From: Apus apus
Taxonomy: Eukaryota > Chordata > Aves > Apodiformes > Apodidae
Direction: 5' to 3'
Length of the DNA stretch: 64,000 nt
NCBI RefSeq assembly: GCF_020740795.1
Contig: NC_067285.1
Location: 16,980,001-17,044,000 of the forward strand
This document shows positions 20,206-34,199 of the stretch, piece after piece. The notes beneath the pieces are model-generated. The model was not told the origin of the DNA. It saw nothing but the letters and a program-made list of their open reading frames with translations, and made no database searches. Every line of letters begins with the position of its first letter. Position 1 is the stretch's first letter. The translations under genes were made by a program, and so were the position numbers.

Positions 20206-23200
20206 GTTTTGCATTGATTAGTAGAACATATTTTAATGTAGGGATTGCAAAAGCTTTATGAAAACTATTTAAGTGAACAGTCCCTGCTAAAAATGAACAT
20301 TTGCCTCAAATTCTGCTACTATTGGCATGCTGTGTCACAACCATTCGTGCCTTGCAACAAGCTAGAGAGGAGAGGAAGCGCCATTAGCTTCCATACAACA
20401 ATTTCTTAACTGGAAACACTGTAGCATTTACATGGTCAGTAAAGTTAAACTTTCTTGTGTCCATGTGGCAATTTGTTTTTGTGTGTTTGTTTTGTTTTGG
20501 ATCCATGATTTGGATTCAATTCTTTTCCCTCTGTCACAAGGTGGCAGTTAATTCATCCTGGGGTTTTCCTGTATCTAGTGTTTCAATAATGAAGTTAACT
20601 TTTCACCAAGGAGGAAAGTGCTGATTATCTTATTTTGTACAGAAACTTTGCAGCTTTCTTTTGGCAGTTCTATAGGTTCTTGGAACAGCTAGAAACACCT
20701 AGTACATAAAAAATGTAATCTTTATGGGACGGGGGAAAGCTTTTTGGATAGACAGCATTAAAATATTCCTTATTTACCAATGGGTAGTGACACAGCACAC
20801 AGAGATGAGGGCTATTACTAAATACTAAGACTCCTGAAACAAAACTCTAGAATTATGTCTAACCACTTAAAAAGGGAAAAGATATTGAAGGATTTCAAAG
20901 GAAAAAGCATTCCCATTATTTGAAAGTAAACTTCAATAAAGTTGCAAAATACTTGGGGGATAACTTGCATATGTCATTATTGACTTGATAAAGTATTCTT
21001 ATTGTCCTGAGGATGGGAAGCAATACATGAGATATAATATTCAGATGATGTATTCAAATAAGATTCAGTTGATTCTTTTGATTCTTCAATTAGCTTTGCG
21101 TTTTCTGACACTACGCAATGAAGTTCCTATTTTATCCTGTAAAGTAGCAGCAAATTCTGGGCAGGATAATTATGAGCTACTTTGTCATCTGAGCTTACTG
21201 AGCAAAGCAAAAAATGAGAGATCCGAGTTCTTGCGTTGCTGGTATAAAGTGATTCCAGTGTCTGTGTGAGAAAACTCGTGTTTTCTGGTCAGTGAGTAGG
21301 ATGTTCTTTATTTTTTACTCTGTACTGTGACTGTTCTGTCAGTAGGTGGGGCTGTGTTTCTTACTGCTAAACTCGTTAAAAATCAAAATCCAGTTTAGAG
21401 AACCAAAGTTCCAATGCGGTGTGATGTACGCGATATAAGTATTTAAACAGGAATCTAAATGCCATTCAAGCACTTTACGTGACTATAGAATGTTGCCCAG
21501 CAATCTCCTGAATAATCTCTTGAACTTTTTTCTGATGTTTCAAACTGCGTCCTGAAGTCAGGAGCAAAACATTCTACAGTGTATGGAGACTTCAGCAGTG
21601 CGCTCTCTGCAATTCTGTAAGCTCTGTGTTGCCCTAAAATACTCAATTTGGAAAGCAGAGGTAGAGTGGGCCTGCCACCCCCATGTGGATGCCAGTGAAC
21701 TGGGAGGGGATGTTGTAATGAAGCTAGAGGTCTCTCATCAGTAATGATGTTGCTGGATGTGATATGGTCTGTTTATCTAGCATATGTCCTAAGTAATCTT
21801 TAAAAAACAAAGCAAAAACAACAAAAAAGGAGGATGACAAGAACATTCTTGTTATGAAATTATTTGGGGTAATTTGTGATGAGTTAGGATGAATTTAGGA
21901 AAATATATCTAATTTTGCACAGAAATAGACCACATATGCTCTCTGAGCAGGTGATCAGCATCTCTGAACTATTGGCTCCTGTTTTTATTCTGTTTTACTG
22001 GGAGATTTACAAAAATATTTTTTGTTCTGCTTTTGATTTTTATTTTGGGGCTGAAGTGAGACTCCTACATCGTTCTTGAGCTGGTTCTTGGTGCAGGTGC
22101 TGAGGCAATGAGACCCTAAACATCTGCTAGCACCTCATCCCCAGGGCTCTGTTGCCAAATATTTCCAATGCTAGGGTTTCCCAGTAACTGTGTTGCTGTG
22201 ATCACCAAATCATAGGGGTATGGACAGGACCAGGTGTGCTGCAAGAGCTTCTATAGTCAGAGCAGCCAATAAAATGAGGAAGTTGTGCAAGCTTTTGAAC
22301 ATAGACACACTATGTTTTAAGTCTGGTAGAGTTTGGAACAGTTATTCCAACCTCAACATAATTTGAGGGTGGGAAATACTAGAAAGGGAGAGGGTGATAC
22401 ATTTAACTACTACAGTGAGCTAGAAAAAATACTTGCCAACCTGTTTTCCATTGGAAGATTAGCTGGAGGATTTTTTGCTGTTGTCAGCTGGCACAAGTAG
22501 CTGTTTTTTCTATTTAATAGGAAGTACTGGACAGTTTTTGGGAAGCTAAGTGATGTTAAAGGAGAGAAAATAATTTTTAATATTACTTGGAAAGGCTATG
22601 TGGCAAATCTGTTTTCAGTCCTATAAAGTGCACCATGAATCAGGTATTAATATGTATGTTATACTTTCCCATTTGTAATTCACTTTTAAAACAAATGTTA
22701 ATTCATGCTACCATAAAAACCGTTCAAGTCACTATTGAGTTTTGATCAGGAAGTGGAGGAAAAAGCTGTAGTCATTTAAAAAGCAGTCCTGATTGTGTCA
22801 TTTTATTCACTTTACCAGAAATATTTCATGCCAACCAATCCTTTTTAGTAGATGTCTGTTTAATTTCTTAATTAAACATCATCTTTGTATGATATGAATA
22901 AGGCCCTATGTTCTCCTATATGTAGGAATTCCATATGAAAACACTCAGCCAATGTTCTTTACTCTTGCCATATGGCAAAACGTTTTCTTCATTATTAAAA
23001 ATGGAGAGTGATAAAGAAATACTACAATCTGAAATCTCCTACTGGGGAACTACAAATAGCAAAGTAATCTTTTCTACCCAGAAGCCTGGTTTCCTTGTGT
23101 GATTAATTTCATTATTCTGCTTTACTTGCTGGAACCATGTAGCTGTGTTTTCCTTGCAATTCATTAGTCCTTAATAGGAAATAAAGGTGACAAATTTCAA

Positions 23201-26200
23201 ATTATGATGTTATCAGCACAGTTAGGCTATGTTATATTTTCAAGGGAGGGAGGTGGAATTTTTTATTTTAAGCTATACAAACTGTAAAATGTACAGATTA
23301 ACCACATTTCCTGCATCAGCAGAACTTGTAAATTTTAATGTAAATGTCTATTATAAATTATCTTGACAAACGCAACTTCAGAGAACAGCCTCATGTATGT
23401 CAAGTTCACTTGGAAGGGGAAGGGATGGAAGAAAAGGGAAACAAAAAGTGTGGGTGGGGAAAAAAAAACTTTGTTCTCTCACTGTTAAGTGCTGAAGAGC
23501 AAAACTGTCCAGATGAACCCTGTCTGTGTGATTGCGTGCAGGTTTAAGCAGAAGGAACAGTTTGTTCTCTGCTGATTATATAAGAACACCCTTGGCTGAG
23601 TGTTGCTTTAGATTACAACTTGTATCCCAGGGTTAGCATGGAAGAAAATAGGAAGACCCAGAGTTTTGTTTCATTACTGTGCTTTCATTGAAACCTGGAA
23701 ACCATGGTTTTGAGATAACGGATGGTCCTTTATGTTAGTCTGTAACACTCTGAGTGTCAACAGTTTTGATCAACAAACTTATGCACTGTTTTCCTCAAGA
23801 AGAATATATTTGACAATTTGATTCAGCTCTTTTAAATTTCTAGAGGACACTCTTGTCTTTGCAAGTTTAGAGGTGTCCACAGCTATTTTGTAGCATGTTT
23901 TTCTAATTTGCATTTTATCTCATTTTATTGAATATTTAGAGCCTCATTTAAGGATTAAAAGCAGTCTTTCTGCAGTCTCTATTGATCAATTTTTGTGAGA
24001 AGAGAGATTTCCTCTATCATATTCACACTTAAATATTCCAGGTAGGTAATTAATGAAAAAAAAAAAGGTGTTATTTCCATTTAATTTCTCCCATATAAAT
24101 GTTCTTGGTGCATTAGGAACTTCTAGAAGGAAGCATGAAGGATTATGCTGCACTTTTAAAAATTACAGCCTACCTCTCTTTCTCTTGAGGCTAATGGATA
24201 TTTTTAGGTCCCCTCATTTTTATATACATCCTAGGATACCTAGATAAAATCTGTTGTAAAGAACAGTGTCTACCTTCAGTTTCTCAGTTGTGCTCACACT
24301 GTCATCTGTCCTATGGGGAAGTGAAGGTGGCTGCTATGCTTTCACCTTCAAGGGGATGGGAAGACTGGGTGTGCAGGGACAGCCGACAAAAAAGGGAATA
24401 CAGTACTATGGATTGGGCAGAACAATGCAAACGTGGTGACATTTACAGAGACACTTACAACATGCTAACAACTTACAAACTGGAAATCAGGTGGAGATAC
24501 CAACACTGCACTATCTTCAGAAATTCCAGAAATTCGTATTTTGGATGAATGGTTTATCAAGCTCTTCCCATACCAGCCCCTTTCTCAAATAACAGCAGTT
24601 CTTCAGCAATATTTTTACTGTCAAAATCTGGATGGCAACATATCTCTGTTTAATCTTATTCTTTACCTTTTTTTTTCTTTACCTCTCAATTCTACTTTTA
24701 CAACTTTTGTGATAATTTCAGGTGTACAAATATTAGTATGTGTATTTATTTCTTAGCCTTAGCATGTGATTTCAAATTGTAATTAGTGCCTCATTGTTAA
24801 AGTGTACCAACCTGTTTATAAAACACAGCATATGGATATTTTTTTGAAAGAAAATACGGAGATACTACTTTTATAAGTCTGAAAGCTGCAGAGCAGATGT
24901 GGAAAGAATTACTGCAAAGAGTCTCAACTGGCATGTAAAAGAGAAGCTGATTATTTTGGTTTTTTTTTTTCATTACAGAAGAAAGAACACTTTATAAGGT
25001 TCTGTTCTATTTCAGGTGACACAAAATGGGTTTGCCCAGGACTAGAGGTGAAACTTTATGCAATTATGTGACACTTAAGGAAATGAGGCGCTTTTTTTAA
25101 TTTGCTTTAAATATTTAGTATTAGAACTTTACATGTTGATTTACAGTAAATTTAATGATGTTCCCTTTTTGGGGAGAAGGCTAAGACAGATTTTGCAAAG
25201 TTCATGTCCTTTTTTTAATTTCATGAGCAAAGAGCGAAGTGCCGATTATCCTTTTTGTAGTCTGATTGTCTGGCAACTTTCATGGAAAGTCCTGGTCACA
25301 TATGCTCATTTCTGAATAACTATTAGGATTAACCACATCTATTCCTATACTCTAACATTTTCAATTCCTAATCAGCCAACCTGACTTGGTAGAAAAGAGT
25401 ATATTATAATTTACTTACCTTTTTTACATTTCAGTAAAGCATTGAAGTACCTACTGCTCTAAAACACAGGTGCTATTACAGTACTAAAAACTTTTCCTCA
25501 CTTTATTTTCCTTTTCAATTAATTTGCATTAGAATTGCAGCTATTCAGTGTGAATGACTATTCATGACCTTCCAGAATAATTTGGGCAGATAATGGACTT
25601 TTTTCCTTCTCATAAATCTACTGTTTAGAGCAATACCTTTCTCTTTTTCAGCCTACTTTTAGCACTTATTAAAAAACAGATGATGTGGCAAAGTAACATC
25701 TTTTACATCTCTAAGTGTCAAAGAAATTATGTCAAGTTTATGCATCAAATGCTGCTGATACCATAGCTATATGTTGCTATGACAAACAGCACATACACAA
25801 GCACAGTGACAGCAAAAGTCAACGCATTAACAGAACTGCAAAGGAAGTTAATCTAAAAAGTGGATTGCTTTTAAATGTAAAATTATAAAATGTAGCCTGC
25901 AATCATTAGTGGAAAAGATGGATCTTTCAACATTTTAATTGTCAAATGTTTATTCCTGAGCTGTTTGGGTTTTTTATAGTATTGAATGTCAAAATACTGG
26001 GCAAAGCAAGACCTTTTGTTACATGTCCAGAATTCATGTGCATTTGCAAATGCTAATCAAAGCTGGTAAAAAACAAAACCAAGACAAAACAAAAAAGTAT
26101 TATTTGGTTACACATTGGAATATCTCAATAGTCTGATCATATGTTTTCTTCATAATATTGGTTCAGTTTTATTTTTGCCATTTCAATAAACTAACAATTT

Positions 26201-29200
26201 AGATACATGTTGGAATCTACTTCAGTTCAATTGTTTTTAATGAGAAAATAAAATAACAGTATGACATAGAAAAACTAAATTTGAAGAAGAGACAGGCTCT
26301 TTTAAACACTGTGTTGTGTAACCAAAACCACCTTGATTTCCTGAACATTGTCTGAATTATGCTATTTTGAAGCCATCCATCTGCAATAGAAATAAGAGAT
26401 CCCAAAATGCAAGCATGATAAGGATGAAATTGCCTGTGTGCTGTGTGACATGGGAGGGAGTCAACTACTTCAAGTTAACTCCTTTTAAGATGTAGTTCAC
26501 AAATTGCCCAGCAAAGATTGATCTGGCCTTGTGAATGACACTCCCACTTTCAACTCTCCTTTAAATTTAATCACCTACTACTCACCTTGTCAATTTACTT
26601 CCTTTTCCCTGTCTAAACACCATTTGGTTAACAGTCATACAAATCTTTGTGTGTATATTACCTTTTTTTCTAGTACATTAATTCCCAAAACGAGATACTT
26701 AAGTTTTAAAAGTGCTCTTATTCCCCAAAACATGCATTTTCCAAAAGCAATTACATTTTTAGGAATTCTTTGGCCAGCTACTAGTATTAGTAGCAGACCA
26801 AAATGCATTACATGCAACGTCATTCCTCAGAATTTGTAAGATGTCTTCTTGCAGTTACTTGCATAAGGTAGAAGTATATAATAAATACGAAACAAACACA
26901 CGATGAAGACTAGATGTCAGAGTATCCGAATTTTAAATACCTTTTTACTTCATTGAACAGCAAAAGCTGCCAGTTATTTTTATTTAAACTCTACCCTAAT
27001 TCATAAAAATTATAAATTAGTTATGTAAGCTTTTGTATCTATGGACTTTATTAGATAAAATTTAATGTCCCAACATTAGACTGTAGAAAACACTACCTAA
27101 ATGTCTACTTTCAGGATGAGGCAAACTTGCAGTTGAATTGCGCTTGCCAACATTATGCAAAACTGTTCTGCAGCCTTTTTATGTTAGTAATTCCAGCAAC
27201 TTGTGTTTTTATTGAAAAGCTAGAAGTAACTTAGATACGCTTGGGTTTTTTTATAAGGCTTATAATATCTCAAGTACTCTTAGGAGAACCCAGTAATATC
27301 TAGGTTAGTACTCAGAAACAGATGTCAGTTTCTGCAAAATGCACTTTTATTATTACTAATTTCAAGAAGGTTGTGTATTATACACATAAAAATTTCATAT
27401 TTTGATACTAAGATTGTATAGAATTAGGATTTGCTTATTTCAATCATTAAAATTTTAATTAATTTTAATCTTAATCCTGAGGTGATAATCTTTCATCTAC
27501 AGGCAGATTCTTTACCAGTAACAAGAGAAGCAAGAGTCAACAAAATGGCTGAGGACATTAAACTTCGTGTGTATGTGCAATAAACACAACACATAAAATG
27601 GCGACATTAAGAATACACGTCTTCTGTAGCCCAAAAGACAAATTACATCAATGTCAAATAGCAGAATAAAGTCCTAAAAGAAGAGCCATCCTATTGGAAA
27701 AATCCAACAAAATTCTTGGTAACTTTATGCGATTCCTTCCCTACATCCTCCATGTTTTTAATAATTAAATCTCTCAATGTATGTTTGTGTTATGTATCTG
27801 CAAAAGAACTATTTTTGCCAAATATCACTGGAAAAAATGCTAAGATTCTGAGTTAAACTATTTACATAGAGAGGGTACTTAGAATAATTCAACATGAAAT
27901 GAAGGATCTTAATATTAAGAAGAGAAAAATATACTAACATACTTTGTAACTACAGGTGTTCTAATACTATTGCCCACTGTCTTGGCACAAAATTTTTCAG
28001 CTATAAAAATAAAAAAATGTTTAAAATAACTTAGGCCTTTAAATGTTCTGGTTGGTTACCTAAACAAATTCTTGTTTTGGTTCTTGAATTAGGTCAAATG
28101 TATACTATGGCAGGTTGCCAGTAAAGGAACTGAATGTTAAATTGACCCTGTACACTGGTGGTTGTTTAGACGTTGGCACTAAGGACAATGAAAGAATTAC
28201 AGTTTTTATGTGTATTTGATTAACTTTAAATCTGAGATTATATGAGGAAAGCAATAAAGTGGGCTTCTCAATACATTTAAATTATGGGTGAATAATTTGA
28301 TCTGGAACATCAGTGTTTATTACTTGCCACTTCAGTATTGCTAATATTTATGTACTATTCTTGACCCCCCAATTTTCCATTAGTAGGTATGTATTACCCA
28401 TCTTCTTTTAGAGAGAATTAACAGAAAATTACAGGGTAGTATGAAAATGTATTCCATTTATTTATTCAATTACTAACGTTAGTACTTTGACTTCCATTGA
28501 TCTGTAATATGAAGTAAACAAGAGTTATTCCTCCAATGTTTTGAAGACCTGTATTCCAATAAAGTCTCTATCTTTGAAAAATATAATTAATGGTATAGCA
28601 AAAATCAATACTAAAATACAGCCAAGTTACATGGTGGAAATACAGATGAGGCATAAAAGGCTTCCTTTAATTCAATCTATATCAGGACTTACTCCACTGA
28701 AATATGAAATTTTTCAGGCTAAAACTTTTCTAGCCAAAAATGTGACAATGCAATTATTCCATATTTATAATTAATTGTCCTTATGAGAAATGTTCTCTTA
28801 GAGTTATTTGAAAATAACACATCTTTCCCACATTTACTCTAGTACCTTTTGTATCTGTTCCAAAGACTAATTAGAAGACTACTAATGATTTGAAAATGGA
28901 TCAGCTGATGTCAATTAAAAAATTCAAGCGTTTCAGCTTATTAGTATTTTTAACAGATTATTTTTTTAATCTATGTTTTTTTCTTCCTAATTGAAATGTC
29001 AGAAGGTCTTTGAGCATGTTCGTTAGGCTTTCAGAATTGCCTCTGTGACTGCTGGTGTTTATGACAGTCACATAGACAAAACCAGCCTTCACATAATGTA
29101 AAGTAACATTAAATCTATTATATAGTTGCAGAGCCCCTGGAAAGTTCATAGAACAGCAGACTTGGTAAGAAACCTTCAGTCCAGAGTTAATAATGTGAAA

Positions 29201-32200
29201 ACAATTTCTGAAATTCAAGTAGTTTGTCTTCCATATGTTTATTATTTTGAATCATTATGGACTGTACTGGTTTTGGTTATTTATTGAGCAATCACAATAA
29301 AATCGTCTCAAAACCAGACTTTTGCTGACATAAGTTTTCTTAACTGAAATTGACTTTCCATAACAATTCTACTCATAAGGCAGAATCACCTTAAGATTAA
29401 AACAGAATTATGCTTTATAGAGAGACCTGAGCTGCCCCATCAGAGCAGTCGCAGTGTCCGTGGGCTGTACTTGCGTAACATGATCATGTGTGTAATGGAA
29501 GGGATTAATTAATTACACATAAGGCCTATGTGTTCCTTCACAAGAAAAAATGCTATCCATTAGTAAATCAGTTAACATTTTGCTGCACTGGAACCAGTGT
29601 GCAGTTAAGAAAACACTCTCAGTCCTTATTTTCATGTGCTTCTTACTGTCTTTCAGAATTTCTGTTTGCTTGTGCACAAGCATGCATGCTTTTCTCTAGT
29701 CCTAGCTGAAGGGTGAATTTTGGAGTAAAGCCTTAGGAAAAATGTTTTGGCTGTTTTTAAAAAAATTGAAAGCATATTTATGTAATTAATGTAATTCATT
29801 AAATAAATGGCCTGAAAATACTGCTATATGATATCAGGATTACAGCAAAATATTCCTTTTATACATTATACAGCAGCGTTTAGGCAGATGTTGTATAGTT
29901 CAGACTGAGCACAGACAAAAAAAGCCAGGTATTCTTGAGTATTGGTCCTACCACTGTAGCTACTTTTTCTTCCTGACATTGGGAAAACTGCCCAAATAAA
30001 ACTCACATTGCTTTAATTTACCCATCTGTATAATGCAAATAACACCATCTTGCAGAAATGTGTGGAGTTTAATATTTATGCCTCACTCTGAAGTTCATCT
30101 TGAAATTAATTTTTTAACCCCAACTCCAAAATACATGGTGTGTAGAAGACTTGTCTGGTAAGAACTAAAAGACATCAGTATTTTCTGAAAGTCGTATATT
30201 TTTCTCTACCTATAAATACTATATGTAGAATCCCAGATTAGTAAAAATATCTGAATTTCCACCTTGGGTTTATATGTTTGTGTTGTGTTGCTAGTCAGTC
30301 TAGCAATATGATAAACCTGAGCTGGATGTGTTGTCTTTTTATGTTGTCAAGCCTGATGGAGTAGGGTGCAGTGTGATGACTAACAGTCAGTTCTCATGAA
30401 ATCACGGTGGACACTGAGATACAATGAGAGAGAAAATAAAACTGGAGCATTCTCAAAGGACTTTCTGCTTGGCCACGAATGTTAAAAAGAAATTGACCCA
30501 CAAGTCAAGTCCAGTGCAGCAGAAGATAGTGTCTTCATCAGCATAGTGCTGAGGTCAACAAGCAGCTCAAAATTCACTTCTGCACGGGAAGAACTTGGGC
30601 ATGGGAGTCCTCTGCAGAGGAAGTGGAGTCCTGGATGCTCATGAGTGCCTGCAGAGTTCTCTCACCATGGGAGCAAATTGGTTTTGAAAGGTCAGTGACT
30701 TTTGTTGATGGGAGTTATTTCTGTTGTGTGTTAAATCAGGAAAAGAGGTCCAAGACTGATGAAAATTGCAGTAACAGAGGCAGACAGATTCCTTGGGTAT
30801 AACTATTCAAACAGGCAGCTTTCCAATGCGTCATCAAGGAAATGAGGTTCTTCCCAAGTAAATCTGCCTGCAGCATCCCAGAGGATCATGTACTTCTGTT
30901 GGAATGAAAGGAAGATGGCTTGTCTCAATTTTAAATGTGTAATTAGGATGCAATTTCATCTTTCTGCATATAACTTCTGACTTGTTTTTCAAAAAGGAAA
31001 TCACACTAAAAGCATTAAGTACCAGCTTAGGTTGTTAGATGTATCTAGGCACATTATTATGTCACATTTAAATGCTCAATCTGCAATGTTCTTCAGGCAT
31101 GAAATTCCTGAACTAGCAATTGCACAAATACATTTTAGGAAGAGAGCAACTACGTCAGCAGTCCAGCAGCTTTGCAATCTTGGAAATTTTTTCTTTTCTA
31201 TGGTATTCAGAGAAGTGAATGTCATCCTGGAGTAAATGAGCACCTAATTATTTTGTAGAGAGCACCTGTCACCTTTGTATCTGACTTAAAACTTCCACAT
31301 TGCTGTAATTTTTTTACCTCACAGTGTCCAAAAATCTCACTGTCATTAAAAAATCTTCCAGTATTCTGGTGAAATGTGGAAGTCATCAATTTACAAGTGA
31401 GAAGCTGGATCTCAGGAAGAGATCCTTAATGCAACAAATTGCTTTAACATATTATTGATTTCTGGTATCATAAATTTGCCCATTGCTGTGTGCCTGAGGT
31501 TAGATGCCTTAGTCTTTTGTCGAGTCAAAGATATGGTTATTTCTCAACATTTTCCATTCTGTAAAATGCATCACTTTCTTTTCAGTATAGGATACTTTTT
31601 ATTGTTGGAGTTTTGCAAGCTGAAAAAAATTAAGTGCAAACACTTTGTGAAGGAAAATTTTAATATATTTTCCACTGGAATAATGTGATAACTTTCCTGT
31701 AAAACTGGAAAAGCAGAGAGAAACTGGAAAAAAAACTTCCACGGAAAGGTTCCTGTTGCCTGTGTGTTCAGAAGATAATCCATTGTCACTACTGTAGTGC
31801 TGAAAACCTGTTGCATTATTTGTTATTTAGTTGTTGTTATGCCTCTGTCACTAGTACATTCAATACATCAATTGAATGGGTTTTGGGTCAATATACACTA
31901 TAGGAATATATGGAAGTACTGAAAAATATACAGATCATACAGAACATTAATTGGAAAAGAAAAGATTGACTACTCAAATTTTACTTCTTTCAAATATTAT
32001 GTAATTATATAAGTATTATATAAGTATTATGGCATTTTTTGGGGTACTATATGCAGTGAATGAAATCCAGGCCACACTTGGAGGCAAAGGGAATATTACA
32101 TTTTCTGTAGGACTTGGATTTTATCCAATATGTACTGCATTTCAGTCTAGAATGATCAGTATTATGAGTTAATTAACTGAATGAGTTCAACCTGGCCGTT

Positions 32201-32400
32201 TCTCAGGTTTCCTAAGCAATACATAATTTTGACGTTACATTGCTAAAACGATCAAGCTGCTTTACTATAGTAGATGTATTTTCTCTCACTACACTAATAA
32301 TCTGAACCTGTAAGTGACTGAAAGAGCCAGATTAGATAATAAAAAAAGCCACGGAGTAGAAAGTGAATAAATATAAAATCTGTAACACTATACCTGACCT
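20206..32400. other. Intergenic region between SLC35G1 and PLCE1
   Basis: About 12 kb of AT-rich sequence. All open frames are short and uninformative on both strands. A further AATAAA lies at 20935. GC-richer patches at about 22075-22210 and 30380-30670 have no recognised identity. No CR1 3' end, CpG cluster or RNA gene was seen. Distal regulatory elements for either gene could lie here but cannot be picked out by eye. Confidence 0.55.
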
Positions 32401-32437
32401 AATCTGTAAAAAAAAACCAAAACACCCCAAAATAGAT

Positions 32438-32660
32438 TTTTTTTTTTTTTTTTAAATACGTAACTTCTGTAGACTTTCAGTGGAGAACTGCATTGACTTT
32501 TTGGATGTATTTGTTGAATTGCTAATAGACCTTCTCGGCTGGGATTACTATCCGCGAGGCAGGAGTACTGCTGAGCTTCCCTCACAAGGCGGTAACTGCA
32601 GAGATGCGGCGTTTGCCCAGGTAACAGACTAGGGTATCTAGTAGCGGATCTGACTTTCAA
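32438..32660 (-). other. Coding-like minus-strand segment ending in an A-run
   Basis: Read on the minus strand, about 65 codons of mixed, protein-like composition (32660 down to about 32460) run into an A-rich run at about 32438-32455. An insertion of a reverse-transcribed RNA would look like this, but no target-site duplication, poly(A) signal or family was recognised. It may equally be the upstream flank of the CpG island beside a simple repeat. Confidence 0.2.
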
Positions 32661-33028
32661 GCGTTTATATTTGTTCTTCCCTTAGAAAACAGTGCAAGTT
32701 CCTGACATTGGAAGGAAATGAAGTAAACTAAGTGTGAGTTTTACGACCCTGTACTAGGACACAACCTCCGCATACCTCAGTTATGAGAACCGGTGCCCTC
32801 TTCCTAAAAGTGTCCCAAATAAAGCCGTGTTATTTATGGCCAACTCTCGCCTGTTTAAAAAATGGGAACGCTTCCTTAAAAATGAAAGTTTATGCGACTG
32901 ACTTTCTTCTCGCTCCACTCTGCGCGGAAAGGATGGCATGCAAAGATGCACGGCCGACCGCACCGAAACCGCACTTTCCCGCGGCGCCGGTGGGAGCAGC
33001 GCAGCGCTCCCCCTGCCCTTGACCCGCT

Positions 33029-33173
33029 GCGCTTCCCGGCCCGCAGATAACGGCTGCCAGCGCCCGCGGGCCGCGCTTCTGGGCCGCGCTTCCCGGCCCG
33101 CCGATAACGGGGCCGCGCTTCCCGGCCCGCCGATAACGGCTGCCAGCGCCCGCGGGCCGCGCTTCCCGGCCCG
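33029..33173. repeat. GC-rich minisatellite with GATAA motifs
   Basis: The core GCGCTTCCCGGCCCG starts at 33029, 33086, 33115 and 33159. In the first three copies it is followed by C(A/C)GATAACGG. A second block, CTGCCAGCGCCCGCGGGCC, follows copies one and three. The period is therefore irregular (29 or about 44-57 bases). It lies at the 5' edge of the CpG island and probably varies in copy number. Confidence 0.85.
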
Positions 33174-33299
33174 GGGGGGGTGTTTGTTTCGCGCACCTCC
33201 CGGCCCGCGGCTGCTGCTGCCGGGCGCGCGCGGGGGCCGTTGAAAGCGGCGCGAGGGGCGCGCGCCGACATTCCGATGCGCTGAGGCAGGCGCCCCGCG

Positions 33300-33410
33300 A
33301 TGGCGCTGGAGCGGCTCCCGCTGCGGGGGACGGCGCCGCGCCTCGGCGGAGGGAGGGGAGCCGCGGGGCTGGGGGCTCAGGCGAGCGGAGGTAGGAGGGT
33401 CTGGCGCGGG
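33300..33410 (+). other. Short ORF with good start context in the CpG island
   Basis: ATG at 33300 has G at -3 and G at +4 and opens 37 codons to TGA, across a donor-like GGAG|GTAGGA at 33390/33391. Spliced there, it would not join the PLCE1 frame through either candidate acceptor (56079 or 56454). It could be an upstream ORF of the PLCE1 leader, the first exon of another isoform, or chance. Confidence 0.2.
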
Positions 33411-33988
33411 TGACCCCAGATGGCAGCCGCCCCAGCGCGGGGCCGTGCGACCCACGGTGGGACGGGCCCCGGGGTGCTCTCCTTCTGGCTTCGGGGACCC
33501 CCTCTGCGGGCGCCGTCTGGTCTTTCAGGAGCAGCCACGCACGGACCGGCCGTGAGGGCGGGCGAAAGGCGGAATCTGCTGGGTTTGTGGTTTAGGATCT
33601 GCTCCCTGCAGGCTGACCCGCCAGATTTGCGCGACGCGGAGCAGTTCAAACGCCGCTCGGAGCGAGCGGAGGGGCGGTGGGCAGCCAGGGCGGACCGCAG
33701 CCCCCCGAGGCGCCGCCAGACGCGGTGCTGCTGCGGGCCGCGCACCCGCCGCGGCGCGGGGCTGCAGCCCCGGCGTGCGCTTCACCCTCCGCGCCCACCT
33801 CGCCGCGGTGCCTGTGCGAGCGCGGGGATGCCGTGGGGCAGGATGAGGAGGAGCTGCCCGCATCCCGCCCGTCTCGTGCCTGGAGCATATTTCCAGCCAC
33901 CCGTCTCGGGGGCGGTGGCCCGGCGGGAGGATTCCCCCGCCGTCCCCCGCCGCCGAGGAGGGGCGGTCCCGGGGGAGCTCGCTCGGCG

Positions 33989-33999
33989 GCTGAGTCAGC
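33989..33999. promoter_or_regulatory. AP-1 / MARE-like palindrome
   Basis: GCTGAGTCAGC is a perfect palindrome around TGAGTCA and equals the core of the T-MARE recognised by Maf, NF-E2 and Nrf-type bZIP proteins. It lies inside the probable PLCE1 promoter. The sequence is certain; occupancy is inferred. Confidence 0.4.
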
Positions 34000-34199
34000 C
34001 GGAGGCGCTGCCCCCGCGGTACCTCCCTCCCGCCCGGCGGGGCGGTGCGCTCCCGCACCGACCGCCCCCGGCTCGCCGGGGTAGGCGTCTCGCTGGTCTC
34101 CCGCCCCGGGCAGCGGCGGCCGCGGAGCGCTGGCGAGGCGGGGGTGGCCCTGTCCCGCAGACCGCTTCGCCGCCGAGGCCCCGCTGCCGCTGCTGGAGT

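Noticed and set aside
32520-32600. A possible tRNA-like stretch upstream of the PLCE1 CpG island
   Set aside because: No B-box of the GGTTCGANTCC type and no consistent cloverleaf pairing could be found.
32781-33455. Minus-strand frames of 131-224 codons over the minisatellite
   Set aside because: The apparent protein repeats only reflect the GC-rich tandem DNA repeat. No domain and no supporting splice or promoter signal was seen.
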